Shown here in pieces: positions 1-8,715 of a stretch of 64,000 bases of DNA. The stretch's first letter is position 1. Each line of letters begins with the position of its first letter. Source of the stretch: Deinococcus aerolatus. Its GTDB lineage: Bacteria > Deinococcota > Deinococci > Deinococcales > Deinococcaceae. The notes under the pieces were generated by a model that saw nothing but the letters and a program-made list of their open reading frames with translations, was not told where the DNA came from and did not search any database. The position numbers were made by a program, and so were the translations under genes. Location of the stretch: positions 124,001-188,000 of the forward strand of contig NZ_BMOL01000003.1 in NCBI RefSeq assembly GCF_014647055.1, read 5' to 3'.

Positions 1-235
1 CGGCAAGCGCGGCATCATTGCCTGTGGCATCCAGCACGGCGGGCGCGGCAATCACGCTCTGCCGGGGCCAGCATCATCAACGTTTCGCCACAACACGGCG
101 TGGAGATTCTGAGGGAGTTCAAGGGTGCGCCCGGTTTTGGCATTCCCCCACCCCGACACCATGCGAATCATGCTACGCCCCATCACCGACGCTGACCTGA
201 AGGCCATTGCTGCCTACATCAGCATGCAGCAGTAG
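1..235 (+). pseudogene. Decayed c-type cytochrome remnant (cut by window edge)
   Basis: Three pieces in two reading frames resemble a small class I cytochrome c. Frame 2 gives ACGIQHGGRGNHALPGP, like the region around a CxxCH haem site but with the second Cys replaced by Gln. Frame 1 (about 67-150) gives VEILREFKGAPGFGIP, and frame 2 resumes at 161 with MRIMLRPITDADLKAIAAYI, which matches the C-terminal helix of cytochrome c553-type proteins, ending at the TAG at 233-235. At least two frameshifts and the lost haem ligand argue for a pseudogene. The upstream part lies outside the window, so a coding upstream domain cannot be excluded. Family assignment is by eye. Confidence 0.5.
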
Positions 236-264
236 CCCGGCGCTCCTGCCTCCGACCTACCGCC

Positions 265-591
<327 letters not shown>

Positions 592-727
592 CGGGTCTGA
601 AGCATAGGGGCCATTCCGTGGCAGGAGTGTGGCCCGAGGGCCAGAACGGGGCAGCAAGCGCAGGACCACAATCCAGCGCAGAGGCCGGGAAGCGGATGCC
701 GCCCGGCCTCTGCGCCTCACTTCCGTC

Positions 728-1726
728 CTACAGCTTCGTCAGATTGGGGTATTTCATGATGGCCTCGTCCTCGCTGAGAAACTCGCCCGGCGCGTCGGGG
801 CTCCAGACCACCTCGGCGCGAATCAGGTCCGAGGCGTTGACGCTGCTGATGATGCTCAGGGCGGCCCGCGCCTCGGCGGCGTTGGTCACTCCGGCGGGCG
901 GCAGGTTGCCCAGGGCATGGGCAGCCACGGCAATGGTCACGGCCAGATACATGTCGGCCGCGTCGCCCTTGTACTGGTAGTCCCCGCGCTGGGTGAAGCC
1001 CGTCCTGGGGTCCTTGTTCTGGTAGTTGCTGGTGGTCTGCTGGGTAAAGGCCGCGCGGGCCTCGGTGGCCCAGGCGCCCACCTGGCTGTCGGCGGCGTTG
1101 GGCGCACCCTGGGCGCGTTCCACGCTGCCGTACACCCAGCGCTCGGGGTGACGCAGGGCCACCAGCGCGGCCTCCTGAAGCATGCGGGCCAGCCCCTCAT
1201 TGGTGTCGGGATCACCGTTCTGCGCCACCTCTTGCAGCGCCTTCTTGACCTCATCGCCCTCAGCCAGCAGCAGCTGCACGCTGACCGCCTGGGCGGTGCC
1301 GCTCAGCGAGCCCAGCGCGGCCAGACCGCCGCCGCCGCCCGCACCCAGGCTGCGGCGCATGTACCCCACCACCATGAACACCAGCACGCCCACGATGATG
1401 ATCCCGATCAGTCCGGAGCCGCCGCCGCCGCCCCCGTAGCCGTAGCCGCCCCCGTTGATGATGATCGGACCGGAGTATCCACCGCCGGAATACCCACCCC
1501 CGCGCGAGAAGCCGCCGCCGGAGCTGCCCCCGAAACTGCCACCGCCTCCCCCACCTCCACCGCCGGAGCTGCTGCCGCCAAAACCGCCGCCCGACTGCGC
1601 CAGAACCGTGCCGGCAACGCCCAGTCCCGAGAAACTCAGGCCGCCCAGCGCCAGCACCAGGGCGGCCAGCCAGATCATCAGACCACGCGGACGGAAACGT
1701 CGGGCAGGGGGGCGAGAAGCGTTCAT
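728..1726 (-). CDS. DUF1517 family membrane protein
   Basis: Protein of 332 residues. An N-terminal hydrophobic segment (about 15-43, ending in VLAQ) looks like a signal peptide or anchor. It is followed by a long Gly/Ser-rich linker (about 45-105), a second membrane helix near 105-120 ([17 protein letters not shown]), and a C-terminal domain (about 130-332) that matches DUF1517, known from cyanobacteria, plastids and Deinococcus. The biochemical role of the family is not established. Start: TAGACT ends 6 nt before the ATG on the minus strand, a leaderless arrangement. The gene is divergent from the next one at 1810, so the 83-bp gap must hold both promoters. Confidence 0.8.
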   Translation of the reverse strand: MNASRPPARRFRPRGLMIWLAALVLALGGLSFSGLGVAGTVLAQSGGGFGGSSSGGGGGGGGGSFGGSSGGGFSRGGGYSGGGYSGPIIINGGGYGYGGGGGGSGLIGIIIVGVLVFMVVGYMRRSLGAGGGGGLAALGSLSGTAQAVSVQLLLAEGDEVKKALQEVAQNGDPDTNEGLARMLQEAALVALRHPERWVYGSVERAQGAPNAADSQVGAWATEARAAFTQQTTSNYQNKDPRTGFTQRGDYQYKGDAADMYLAVTIAVAAHALGNLPPAGVTNAAEARAALSIISSVNASDLIRAEVVWSPDAPGEFLSEDEAIMKYPNLTKL

Positions 1727-1809
1727 GCCCGCAGTCTACGGCCCCGGCGTGTTCAGGGTTCCCTTATCCGGTTTTTCACGCTTGCGGCGCGGCGCGGGTA
1801 GACTCAGCT

Positions 1810-2199
1810 GTGACCTCCGAACCCGAACGCACCATTACGCTGAGCCCTGACGAGTGGCAGGACTTCCAGGACCGACTGTACGAGCGGGATGACCGCCTGG
1901 AACTGCGGACCCCCGACACGGTGCTGGCCCGCGGCGAGCAGGTGGACGCCTATGTCCTGAGCGGCCACGCCGAGGCCCTGAACAGCGGCGAGGTGGACGG
2001 CGACGTGTGGGGCACCCTGGAGGACATCGACGAGACGGCGGCGGACGAGGAGGAGGCCTGGGAAAGAATCGTGGCCTTCTACCTCGGCCGGGGCGCCGTG
2101 CTGGTGCGCGTGACCGGCCATGACGAGCCCGAGGAGTGGCTATTCACCGAGGAACTCGCGCGGCGTCTGGGCCTGTTCGGCATGAGCCAGGCCGGGTAA
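1810..2199 (+). CDS. Hypothetical acidic protein
   Basis: Protein of 129 residues, strongly acidic (many Asp/Glu, for example TLEDIDETAADEEEAWERI), with no signal peptide or membrane segment. I do not recognise the family. The start is GTG, chosen because TAGACT at 1799-1804 ends 5 nt before it and no upstream in-frame start is available. It is transcribed away from the DUF1517 gene and followed 57 bp later by the LEA-like gene. The body reads as a regular alpha/beta protein, and codon use is the same as in neighbours, so it is very probably a real gene. Confidence 0.75.
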   Translation: MTSEPERTITLSPDEWQDFQDRLYERDDRLELRTPDTVLARGEQVDAYVLSGHAEALNSGEVDGDVWGTLEDIDETAADEEEAWERIVAFYLGRGAVLVRVTGHDEPEEWLFTEELARRLGLFGMSQAG

Positions 2200-2256
2200 A
2201 CCCGCGCTGAACCGTGGCTCATCCCACACAGATGAGGGGCGCGTAAGCTGCTTCTC

Positions 2257-3108
2257 ATGTCTAACCACAAACCTCATTTTCCCACCAAACGCCTGCTGGT
2301 CCTGGGCGCCCTGATCGGCGCGGGGGCGTATTACTTCAGCCGTGAGCAGAACCGCAAAGCCCTGGACGTCAAGCTGGCCGAACTGGGCCTGAAAGACGCC
2401 GCACAAGACGTGGGCAGCAGCGTTACCAAGGGCTGGGAGAAGACCAAAGACGCCGCCACCCAGGCCGGACATGTGATCGCCGACAAGGCGGGCGAGGTCA
2501 AGGACGCCGCCAGCGGAGGTGCCGGGGCCGCCGTGGACAAGGCCAGGGAAGTTGCGGGTGACGTGAAGGCGGCGGTGGGCCAGGCAGCCGGTCAGGCCAG
2601 CGACGCCGCCGGTGACGTGGCCAAGACCGCCCAGAACAAGGCGCAGGATATGGGCCAGGAAGCCAAGAAAGCCGGGCAGGACGTCGCCGCCCAGGCCCAG
2701 GACCGCGCCGATCAGTTGAAAGACAAGGCCTCGGATGCTGTGGCCCAGGCCAAGGATAAGGCGCAGGACGCTGCCGCCGACGCGAAAGACAAGGCCCAGG
2801 CCACCGCCGCCCAGGTCAAGGACAAGGCGGCAGACGCCGCAGATCAGGCCAAGGACAAGGCAGCCGACGCCAAGGGCAACGCCCGCGACTTTGTTGCCGA
2901 GGCCCGCGCTGAGGCCGAGAAACAGGCCGCAAAGGCCGCTGAAGAAGCCACCCAGCACCAGGGCGGCGAGCTGAGCAGCAATGCCCGCAACGCCGCGCAG
3001 GACGTCAAGACGAACATGCAGAACGCCCCGCAGGATGCCAAGGCCGGTGCCCAGAAGGCTGCCACAGACGTCAAGAACGCGGCCAACGACACCAAGCGCA
3101 ACCTCTGA
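2257..3108 (+). CDS. LEA-like desiccation protein (group 3 type repeats)
   Basis: Protein of 283 residues. After a short basic/hydrophobic N-terminus with one possible membrane helix (LLVLGALIGAGAYYF, about 13-27), nearly the whole chain is Ala/Lys/Asp/Gln-rich with 11-residue periodic units such as AKDKAQDAAAD and VKDKAADAADQ. This is the signature of group 3 LEA proteins, which are disordered in solution and fold into amphipathic helices on drying. D. radiodurans DR_1172 is a comparable LEA-like protein linked to desiccation tolerance; equivalence is inferred from composition and length. TAAGCT at 2244-2249 ends 7 nt before the ATG. A strong bidirectional terminator follows at 3122. Confidence 0.88.
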   Translation: MSNHKPHFPTKRLLVLGALIGAGAYYFSREQNRKALDVKLAELGLKDAAQDVGSSVTKGWEKTKDAATQAGHVIADKAGEVKDAASGGAGAAVDKAREVAGDVKAAVGQAAGQASDAAGDVAKTAQNKAQDMGQEAKKAGQDVAAQAQDRADQLKDKASDAVAQAKDKAQDAAADAKDKAQATAAQVKDKAADAADQAKDKAADAKGNARDFVAEARAEAEKQAAKAAEEATQHQGGELSSNARNAAQDVKTNMQNAPQDAKAGAQKAATDVKNAANDTKRNL

Positions 3109-3121
3109 ACTTGATCCCGGG

Positions 3122-3152
3122 AAAAAAGCCTCCCCATGTGGGAGGTTTTTTT
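3122..3152. terminator. Bidirectional rho-independent terminator
   Basis: Stem CCTCCC (3129-3134) pairs with GGGAGG (3140-3145) around a 5-nt loop, flanked by six A on the left and seven T on the right. It lies between the convergent LEA-like gene and the kinase-like gene, and serves both strands. Confidence 0.9.
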
Positions 3153-3155
3153 CCT

Positions 3156-4040
3156 TCAGGTCTGCTGAATCTGTTCGAGGGCACCGTCCACAAATTCCTG
3201 GTGCCGCTGACGCATCTGCCGTTCCAGCCCCTGCTCCAGACCCCAGTCGCCCAGTCGTCCACAGAGACGCAGCGCCGCGCGCAGATCCCAGTGCGGTAGA
3301 ACTGTCATGTTCGCGCCGCTCAGGACAGCGTATTCACTCGTGAAGGCGTGCAAGGCCTTCACGCCCAGGAAGAACAGCAGTTCCAGCCGGGCATTGCCGA
3401 CGTCGGCCAGCGGATCGCCCCGCGCCGCGTCCTCCCAGTCGATCACCGCCGTCAAGCGGCCCCCGGACCACAGGATGTTGCCAGGCCAGACATCACCGTG
3501 CAGCACAACGGGCCGTGTAGAAAGCGGTGTGTCCAGACGGTTCAGGGCATCACGGATACGGCTCTCGGACAGCGACTCGTCAGGCTGCCTGGGGCATGGG
3601 CTAGGCAATGCGAGCGGGCGCAGGAAAGAGAACCTGGTGGGGGGAATCGCGTGCAGACGGGCGAGGAAGGCGGCCATCTGGCGCACGCAACTGGCCCCGT
3701 CAGCAGGCTCGAATTCGGGCTGGCCCTCCATGAACTCGGTGACCAGCGCGCCCGTTTCAAAATAATGCGGCTGAGGCACAGGCAGATGGGCTGCGTGGAG
3801 TGCCCGCAGCACCCTGAACTCCTGCCGGGCGATGTCGGGATTGGCCTGCAAGTCACGTGCCCCGTATTCGCGCACCACCAGACGCTCGGCCTGTCCGTGG
3901 GCCAGACGTATCTCAACGGCCGTCACACGCGCAGAGACGCCGCCCGCCAAGGGCCAGGAACGGACGAGTAGAGCCCCTGACCGGAAATGATGGATCAGCC
4001 GGGTGAGGTTGGTCGGTGTGGCCGCCGCCTGACCCAGCAC
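3156..4040 (-). CDS. Aminoglycoside phosphotransferase (APH) family protein
   Basis: Protein of 294 residues with the protein-kinase-like APH fold. VVREYG (about 56-61) carries the position of the ATP-binding beta strand, HGDVWPGNILW (about 179-189) is the catalytic loop with Asp and Asn, and VIDWEDAARGDP (about 198-209) is the metal-binding DxD-like segment. Such proteins phosphorylate small molecules; in chromosomes outside resistance islands the substrate is usually unknown (homoserine, choline or sugar kinases are possible). The start is a GTG directly abutting the TGA of the upstream reductase gene (TGAGTG), so translation is probably coupled. It is not evidence for drug resistance. Confidence 0.85.
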   Translation of the reverse strand: MLGQAAATPTNLTRLIHHFRSGALLVRSWPLAGGVSARVTAVEIRLAHGQAERLVVREYGARDLQANPDIARQEFRVLRALHAAHLPVPQPHYFETGALVTEFMEGQPEFEPADGASCVRQMAAFLARLHAIPPTRFSFLRPLALPSPCPRQPDESLSESRIRDALNRLDTPLSTRPVVLHGDVWPGNILWSGGRLTAVIDWEDAARGDPLADVGNARLELLFFLGVKALHAFTSEYAVLSGANMTVLPHWDLRAALRLCGRLGDWGLEQGLERQMRQRHQEFVDGALEQIQQT

Positions 4041-4877
4041 TCAATCCCAGTCGGGCGCGACGCTGGCCGGGTTGGCAAGGCGCTCGCCCCGACCGTCCAG
4101 CGCGGCGATGCGCTCCATGTCCTCGTCGGTCAGCTTGAGGTCCAGCGCCTTCATGTTGCTCTCCAGGTGTTCGCGCCGGGTGGACGACGGAATCACCGAG
4201 AAGCCCTGCCCCATGGCCCAGGCCAGCGCCACCTGTGCGGGCGTGGCCCCGTGGGCGGCGGCGATCTCGCCCATGACCTCGTCCTCCATGACCCGGCCCA
4301 CCGCCAGCGTCATGTAGGAGGTCAGGTGGATGCCCTCCTGACGGGCGAACTCAGCCAGTTTGCGGTTTTGCAGATACGGGTGAATCTCCACCTGGTTGGT
4401 GGCGATGGCCCGGTCCCCCAACAGTTCGCGGGCCTGTTTTAACAGGGCGATGGTGAAGTTCGACACGCCGATATGGCGGGTCAGGCCCTGGGCTTGGGCG
4501 TCGGCCAGTGCGCCCAGGTACTCCTCGGCGCTCACCGGGCCGCGCGGGGCGGGCCAGTGGATCAGGGTCAGGTCCACGGCGTCGGTCTGCAGCTTTTCCA
4601 GGCTCTCGCGCAGGCTGGACACCAGTTTGTCGGCACTGTAGTTGTCCGGCTTGATCTTGGTGGTGATGAACAGGTCTTCGCGTTTCACTCCGCTCTGCGC
4701 GATGGTCTCACCGATCTCGGCCTCGTTGCCATAGCCCTGCGCGGTGTCTATGGCGCGGTACCCCAGCTCCAGTGCGTCACGGACGGAGTCCCGGACAACC
4801 TGGTCTTTCAGGCGAAAGGTCCCCAGGCCAAAGGGCGGCACAGTCCAGTGCGAGGCAGGCCAGTCTGATGCAGTCAT
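4041..4877 (-). CDS. dkgB: Aldo/keto reductase, DkgB type
   Basis: Protein of 278 residues, NADPH-dependent AKR fold. Visible landmarks are [10 protein letters not shown] near the N-terminus, [13 protein letters not shown] with the catalytic Asp and Tyr, TTKI with the catalytic Lys, LIHWPAP with the His, [12 protein letters not shown] and [15 protein letters not shown] near the cofactor site. The pattern closely follows E. coli DkgB (2,5-diketo-D-gluconate/methylglyoxal reductase). The frame extends 12 codons upstream to a TTG, but the ATG at 4877 starts right before the conserved fold. Downstream the kinase-like gene abuts its stop codon, suggesting a two-gene operon. True substrate in this organism is unproven. 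Confidence 0.87.
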   Translation of the reverse strand: MTASDWPASHWTVPPFGLGTFRLKDQVVRDSVRDALELGYRAIDTAQGYGNEAEIGETIAQSGVKREDLFITTKIKPDNYSADKLVSSLRESLEKLQTDAVDLTLIHWPAPRGPVSAEEYLGALADAQAQGLTRHIGVSNFTIALLKQARELLGDRAIATNQVEIHPYLQNRKLAEFARQEGIHLTSYMTLAVGRVMEDEVMGEIAAAHGATPAQVALAWAMGQGFSVIPSSTRREHLESNMKALDLKLTDEDMERIAALDGRGERLANPASVAPDWD

Positions 4878-4994
4878 CCGGGCATGATGCCGCGCCGGGC
4901 GGGCGGGCAACAAGCACCGATTTTCTTTATCTGGGCCTGACGAGATGGGGTGGAACAGCCTGGGCAGCTCAGCTGGGGCAGGCGCACAGGCTCC

Positions 4995-5963
4995 TTAATC
5001 CGATTCCGGGGTCCACAGGTCAAAACGCGTTCCTACCCCGGCCCCTGCGGAGGTGGCCCAGACGGACGCGGGCTGGGGGCGGCGGGTTTCCGGCTGAATG
5101 GTCTGCACGCGCACCGCGCCGCTCGCACAGGCGACCAGCAGCCCCTCAGCGTCCATGCCCACAACCTCGCCCGGCCCACCCACCCCCTCCCCCACGCTCA
5201 GGCCACCCAGCTTGAGGCGGGCGCCATTCAGGAACGCGGTGGTCTGCGGCCAGGCCGCCACGCCCCGGTAACGGTTCACCACGGCCAGGGCCGAATCGGT
5301 CCAGCGCACGAAGCCGTCCTCCTTGACCAGCATCGGCGCGTGGGTGGCCGCTGCGTCGTCCTGGGCCGTGGGGGGCAGCCCGCCCCGGCCCAGCCGCTCC
5401 AGCGCCGTCACGATCAGCCGCGCCGCCTGCCCTGCCAGCGCGTCCGACAGGTCCAAGCTGGTCCACTGCGGGGCAATCGGCAGCTCTTCTTGCAAAAGAA
5501 TCGGCCCGGTGTCCATGCCGGGATCGGTCTGCATGATGGTGGTGCCCGTAACGGTCTCGCCGTGGATCAGCGCCCACTGTATCGGCGCTGCGCCCCGGTA
5601 CGCGGGCAGCAGGCTGGTATGGGTGTTCAGGAAGCCGTGTCTGGGCACCTCAAGGAGAGAGGCGGGCAGGATCTTGCCGTAGGCGCAGGTCACGGCCACA
5701 TCCGCGCCGCTGTCCCGCAGCACCGCCGCGAAGTCCGCGTTGCGCCGCAGCCTGTCGGGCTGGGCCAGCAGCAGCCCCAGCTCAGCGGCCCGCGCCGCAA
5801 CGGGGGGCGGGGTCAGCTTTAGCCCGCGCCCCACGGGTTTGTCCGGCTGGGCCACCACCAGCACAACCTCAAACTGCGCGCGGATGGCCTCCAGCACCGG
5901 CAGCGCGAAGGCCGGGGAGCCAAAGAACGCCACCCGCAGGCCGCGCGAATCACGCACCGGCAC
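4995..5963 (-). CDS. fmt: Methionyl-tRNA formyltransferase
   Basis: Protein of 322 residues. It transfers a formyl group from 10-formyl-tetrahydrofolate to Met-tRNA(fMet) in the cytosol. The N-terminal Rossmann domain shows VAFFGSPAFALPVLEAI, the folate-binding loop LNTHTSLLPAYRGAAPIQW with the SLLP motif, and the downstream DPGMDTGPIL segment; the C-terminal OB-like domain starts around 205 (FVRWTDSA). It starts with GTG inside the 3' end of def, overlapping by 14 bp, so def and fmt are translationally coupled, the common order in bacteria. A second in-frame GTG two codons on is an alternative start. Confidence 0.95.
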   Translation of the reverse strand: MPVRDSRGLRVAFFGSPAFALPVLEAIRAQFEVVLVVAQPDKPVGRGLKLTPPPVAARAAELGLLLAQPDRLRRNADFAAVLRDSGADVAVTCAYGKILPASLLEVPRHGFLNTHTSLLPAYRGAAPIQWALIHGETVTGTTIMQTDPGMDTGPILLQEELPIAPQWTSLDLSDALAGQAARLIVTALERLGRGGLPPTAQDDAAATHAPMLVKEDGFVRWTDSALAVVNRYRGVAAWPQTTAFLNGARLKLGGLSVGEGVGGPGEVVGMDAEGLLVACASGAVRVQTIQPETRRPQPASVWATSAGAGVGTRFDLWTPESD

Positions 5964-6633
5964 GCTCGCGGCGCAGGCGGTCTGCCTGGGCCAGATCGCT
6001 GATCAACGTCCTGGACTTCTGCTGCAGCGCCAGCAGTTCCTTGCGGTAATCCTCAGTCACCTCGGGCGGCAGGCGGTCCAGAAACAGCACGCCGTCCAGG
6101 TGATCCAATTCATGCTGAAACACGCGGGCCAGGTAATCCTCGGCCTCCAGCACCTTCTGGTTGCCGTCCAGATCGGTGTAGCTCACCGACACGGCGCGGG
6201 CACGCGGCACACCCTCCTCGTAGATGCCGGGGATGCTCAGGCAGCCCTCCTGGTACGACTTGTCCTTTTTCTTGTTCAGCACGCTGACCACCGGGTTAAT
6301 CATCACGAAATCGCGCAGCACCCGCGAACGCAGTGGGGCGTCTCCCCCCTCGTCCTCCTCCTCGTCGTCCTCGTACTCCACGGCCACGAACATCCGCACA
6401 GGTAGGCCCACCTGGGGCGCGGCCAGGCCCACCCCACGCGCCTCGAACATGGTTTCCAGCATGGCGTCGGCCACCTGCCGCACGCTCTGCGGTCCCACAC
6501 CCGGCACATTCAGCGGGTCGGTCAGGTTCAGCGGTTTGGCCTTGCGGCGCAGGACCGGATCGCCGTACAGGCGCAGCGGGTACACGCGCGGCGGCGCGGC
6601 GGAAATCCAGGTGGGAGTCGTTGGCCCGGTCAT
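5950..6633 (-). CDS. def: Peptide deformylase
   Basis: Protein of 227 residues that removes the N-formyl group from nascent chains. All three family motifs are visible: GVGLAAPQ, EGCLS (metal-binding Cys) and HELDH (two metal His and the catalytic Glu). A highly acidic insertion (EYEDDEEEDEGGD) sits between motif 1 and motif 2, and the N-terminus has about 17 extra residues compared with small deformylases. ATG at 6633 is the only plausible start; neither a Shine-Dalgarno sequence nor a perfect TANNNT box is seen. It is followed by the overlapping fmt gene. Confidence 0.95.
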   Translation of the reverse strand: MTGPTTPTWISAAPPRVYPLRLYGDPVLRRKAKPLNLTDPLNVPGVGPQSVRQVADAMLETMFEARGVGLAAPQVGLPVRMFVAVEYEDDEEEDEGGDAPLRSRVLRDFVMINPVVSVLNKKKDKSYQEGCLSIPGIYEEGVPRARAVSVSYTDLDGNQKVLEAEDYLARVFQHELDHLDGVLFLDRLPPEVTEDYRKELLALQQKSRTLISDLAQADRLRRERAGA

Positions 6634-6939
6634 AATGCTGTCTGTTTTACCAGAAGGACCGCCCCTGGAAAGGGCGACGCCTCTCAGGTGGAACGAAGCC
6701 GGGCCGGTGGCTCAGCTTATCCCGCCACGTTCACGTTTTCCCGCCTCAGTCTCTGGCGGATGCCTCCTGCACATTCAGAGTTCCGGATGTCACCCCGTAA
6801 ATCTCTGAGATGTGAGTAAATTTGAAGGCTTCTCGGACCAGACCTGAGATTTCGCATCCGCGTCTTGTTGCTAGGCAGGGCAGGGACTTTACAACACTTG
6901 GCCCCATCATCCATACTCTGCAGTTGGAGGCCAAACGAT
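6634..6939. other. Divergent intergenic region between def and a small basic-protein gene
   Basis: 306 bp with no convincing gene. It must hold promoters for def (minus) and for the gene at 6940 (plus). A possible plus promoter is TTGTTG near 6867 with a TTTACA/TACAAC box near 6890, which is weak. The 11-bp palindrome ATCTCTGAGAT sits near 6802. Base composition is lower in GC than in flanking genes. Confidence 0.4.
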
Positions 6940-7359
6940 ATGGCTTATAAGAAACTCAGCGAGCAGGTCCACGAACTTAGCAATCCCCAGCGCAGCGATA
7001 CTTTTGTCAAGATGTTCCGTGACGCGGTTCGCGACGGTAAATTCGCAGCCGCCTACATGCCCGAACGCTTCACCATGCCCAAACAGTTCACCCGCCGCGG
7101 CAGCGAGGGTACCTATCAGCGCGACACCAAGGAAATGCTCTTTGAAGTCACGCCCAAATTCGAGAAATGGTTCGATGAAGTTAACCGCGAACTTGCCGCA
7201 GCACGCAAGGGCGGCACCATCAAGCCCACCGTCGAGGCCATCGAGGCTGGACTGGTGGATTTCAAGAAGATGGCCGATGAAACCCGCAAGAAGATGCAGG
7301 CCAGCTACGAGAAAGGGCAGGCCCTGGGTCAGACCCGCTCCAAAACCAAGCGGAAGTAA
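6940..7359 (+). CDS. Hypothetical basic protein
   Basis: Protein of 139 residues, mostly helical in appearance and Lys-rich, ending in TRSKTKRK. No signal peptide, membrane helix or catalytic motif is visible and I do not recognise the family. GGAGG at 6926-6930 lies 9 nt before the ATG at 6940, one of the clear Shine-Dalgarno sequences in the window, which supports this start over an earlier in-frame GTG or TTG. The central segment EVTPKFEKWFDEVNRELAAA and the C-terminal KKMADETRKKMQ look like coiled or amphipathic helices. A nucleic-acid or protein scaffold role is possible but speculative. Confidence 0.75.
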   Translation: MAYKKLSEQVHELSNPQRSDTFVKMFRDAVRDGKFAAAYMPERFTMPKQFTRRGSEGTYQRDTKEMLFEVTPKFEKWFDEVNRELAAARKGGTIKPTVEAIEAGLVDFKKMADETRKKMQASYEKGQALGQTRSKTKRK

Positions 7360-7422
7360 GCCTCTTCCAATAGTAGGGCGCTGCTGATACTCCAAGAACA
7401 GCAGTGCTCAGACTGGATAACG

Positions 7423-7478
7423 GATAACAATAGAAACGCTGCGGAGGACACATTCTCCGCAGCGTTTCTATTGTTATC
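7423..7478. terminator. Perfect 24-bp inverted repeat, probable bidirectional terminator
   Basis: Left arm 7423-7446 and right arm 7455-7478 are perfectly complementary over 24 bp with an 8-nt loop. The inner 10 bp are GC-rich (CGCTGCGGAG), while the outer 14 bp are AT-rich, so the 3' arm reads TTTCTATTGTTATC in either direction and can act as the U-rich tract. It lies between convergent genes ending at 7359 and 7504. The 7-mer GGATAAC is repeated in tandem at 7415-7428, overlapping the left arm. Confidence 0.75.
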
Positions 7479-7503
7479 GCGAATAATCAGGGCAGTACGC
7501 CCG

Positions 7504-8589
7504 TTATTTCGGATACAGGTCCGCGAAGTAGCGCGACGCGGTGTTGGCCCCGCGTCGCAACTGCCCGTATGGCACCGTTACGCTCTCCGCGCAGGCACTG
7601 TAGACATGAGGCAGACCATCGGGCGTCAGCGTGAGGCCTCCGCTGCCCAGAGACACGGCGTAACTTCCCTCCATGTCCCGCAATACGTCGTCGCATTCCG
7701 ACACCGGGTCTGCCGCAGACGCTGCCAGATACAGCGTCTTGAGACGGCTGGGAGTCAGGCTGGGCCACAGGGCAGCGAGCGGCACGGGCTGCCCGGTCAT
7801 GCGGTCCAGGATCAGGCCCACGCTGAAGTTGTCAGGGTGAGCGCCGCCGCAGAAGTAGTAGACGTCCTCGCGCAGGCTGAGCAGCCTGGGCGTCAGCAGG
7901 GTCACGGTGGCGTTCAGGGTGTAGCCCTCTCCCAGCATGTCCTCGGGCAACGAGGAAACGCATTCCAGGGCATCCACGGCGTTGAGCAGCAGCCGGTCTT
8001 GCAAGGCGGCCCGAAGCGCTGCGCCCGCACCGGGCACGCGCGGGTAGGTCAGGCCCGACAACGGCTCGCGCACGCTCTGAGTGTCGAGAGCCACCGCCCA
8101 GGCGCGGTTGAGCTTGACAAAGGCCAGGGGATCGCTGCGGCGCAGTTTCAGCAGGCCCGGTGAAGACGGCAATTTCAGCGGCAGCTGGGCCACGTTCAGC
8201 GGCTCCAGGCTGACCTTCAGTGGGCTGGCGGCCCCCGGTGCCTTCCAGCTTCCGCGCAACACTCCGTCCACCCGCGTCAGCGTGAAACAGCCGGTCACCA
8301 CCGAGGCCGAGGCCAGCGATTTGCGCACCTCCTCCTGCAGGATCAGGGTCTCGCCGGAGTGGAAGGCGGTCAGGCGCAAGTCGCCGGCCCGCCCCACGTA
8401 GAAGTAACGGTTGGCATCGGCGTTCTGGCGGTCCAGCGCCAGGGTCACTGCTTTTGGCCCCAGCGTGCCGGAGTACACCCCGGAGCGTACCCAGGTCGGC
8501 GGCCCGGCCACGCCGCCGCATTTCTTCAGGTCCTGTGCTCCCGCCGAGGCCAACAGGGCCAGTCCCACCAGACAGAACAATCGCCGCAT
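7504..8589 (-). CDS. Secreted protein with DUF3298-like domain
   Basis: Protein of 361 residues with a typical Sec signal peptide (MRRLFCLVGLALLASAGAQ). The mature part is beta-rich; the segment YYFCGGAHPD followed by an LILDRMTGQPVPLAALW strand resembles DUF3298, a domain of periplasmic or lipoprotein-like proteins often beside DUF4163. Several Cys pairs (KKCGG, ECVSS, SECDD, SACAE) suggest disulfides in an exported protein. The ATG at 8589 is chosen over a GTG two codons earlier because TACGCT ends 6 nt before the ATG. Function unknown. Confidence 0.8.
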   Translation of the reverse strand: MRRLFCLVGLALLASAGAQDLKKCGGVAGPPTWVRSGVYSGTLGPKAVTLALDRQNADANRYFYVGRAGDLRLTAFHSGETLILQEEVRKSLASASVVTGCFTLTRVDGVLRGSWKAPGAASPLKVSLEPLNVAQLPLKLPSSPGLLKLRRSDPLAFVKLNRAWAVALDTQSVREPLSGLTYPRVPGAGAALRAALQDRLLLNAVDALECVSSLPEDMLGEGYTLNATVTLLTPRLLSLREDVYYFCGGAHPDNFSVGLILDRMTGQPVPLAALWPSLTPSRLKTLYLAASAADPVSECDDVLRDMEGSYAVSLGSGGLTLTPDGLPHVYSACAESVTVPYGQLRRGANTASRYFADLYPK

Positions 8590-8715
8590 GGGCACAGCGT
8601 AGAGCAGTGGACCGGGCCGGCGAAAGGGACCCGCTGGGGGAGGTTAGGGGTGCCTGACACGGGGAGACAGCAAAAAGCGGGCCGGGCCGCAGCCCGGCCC
8701 GCCTCCGCCAAGCAG

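Noticed and set aside
3156..4040. Antibiotic resistance gene (aminoglycoside kinase)
   Set aside because: Only the general APH fold is visible, in a housekeeping context with a metabolic reductase; resistance is not supported.
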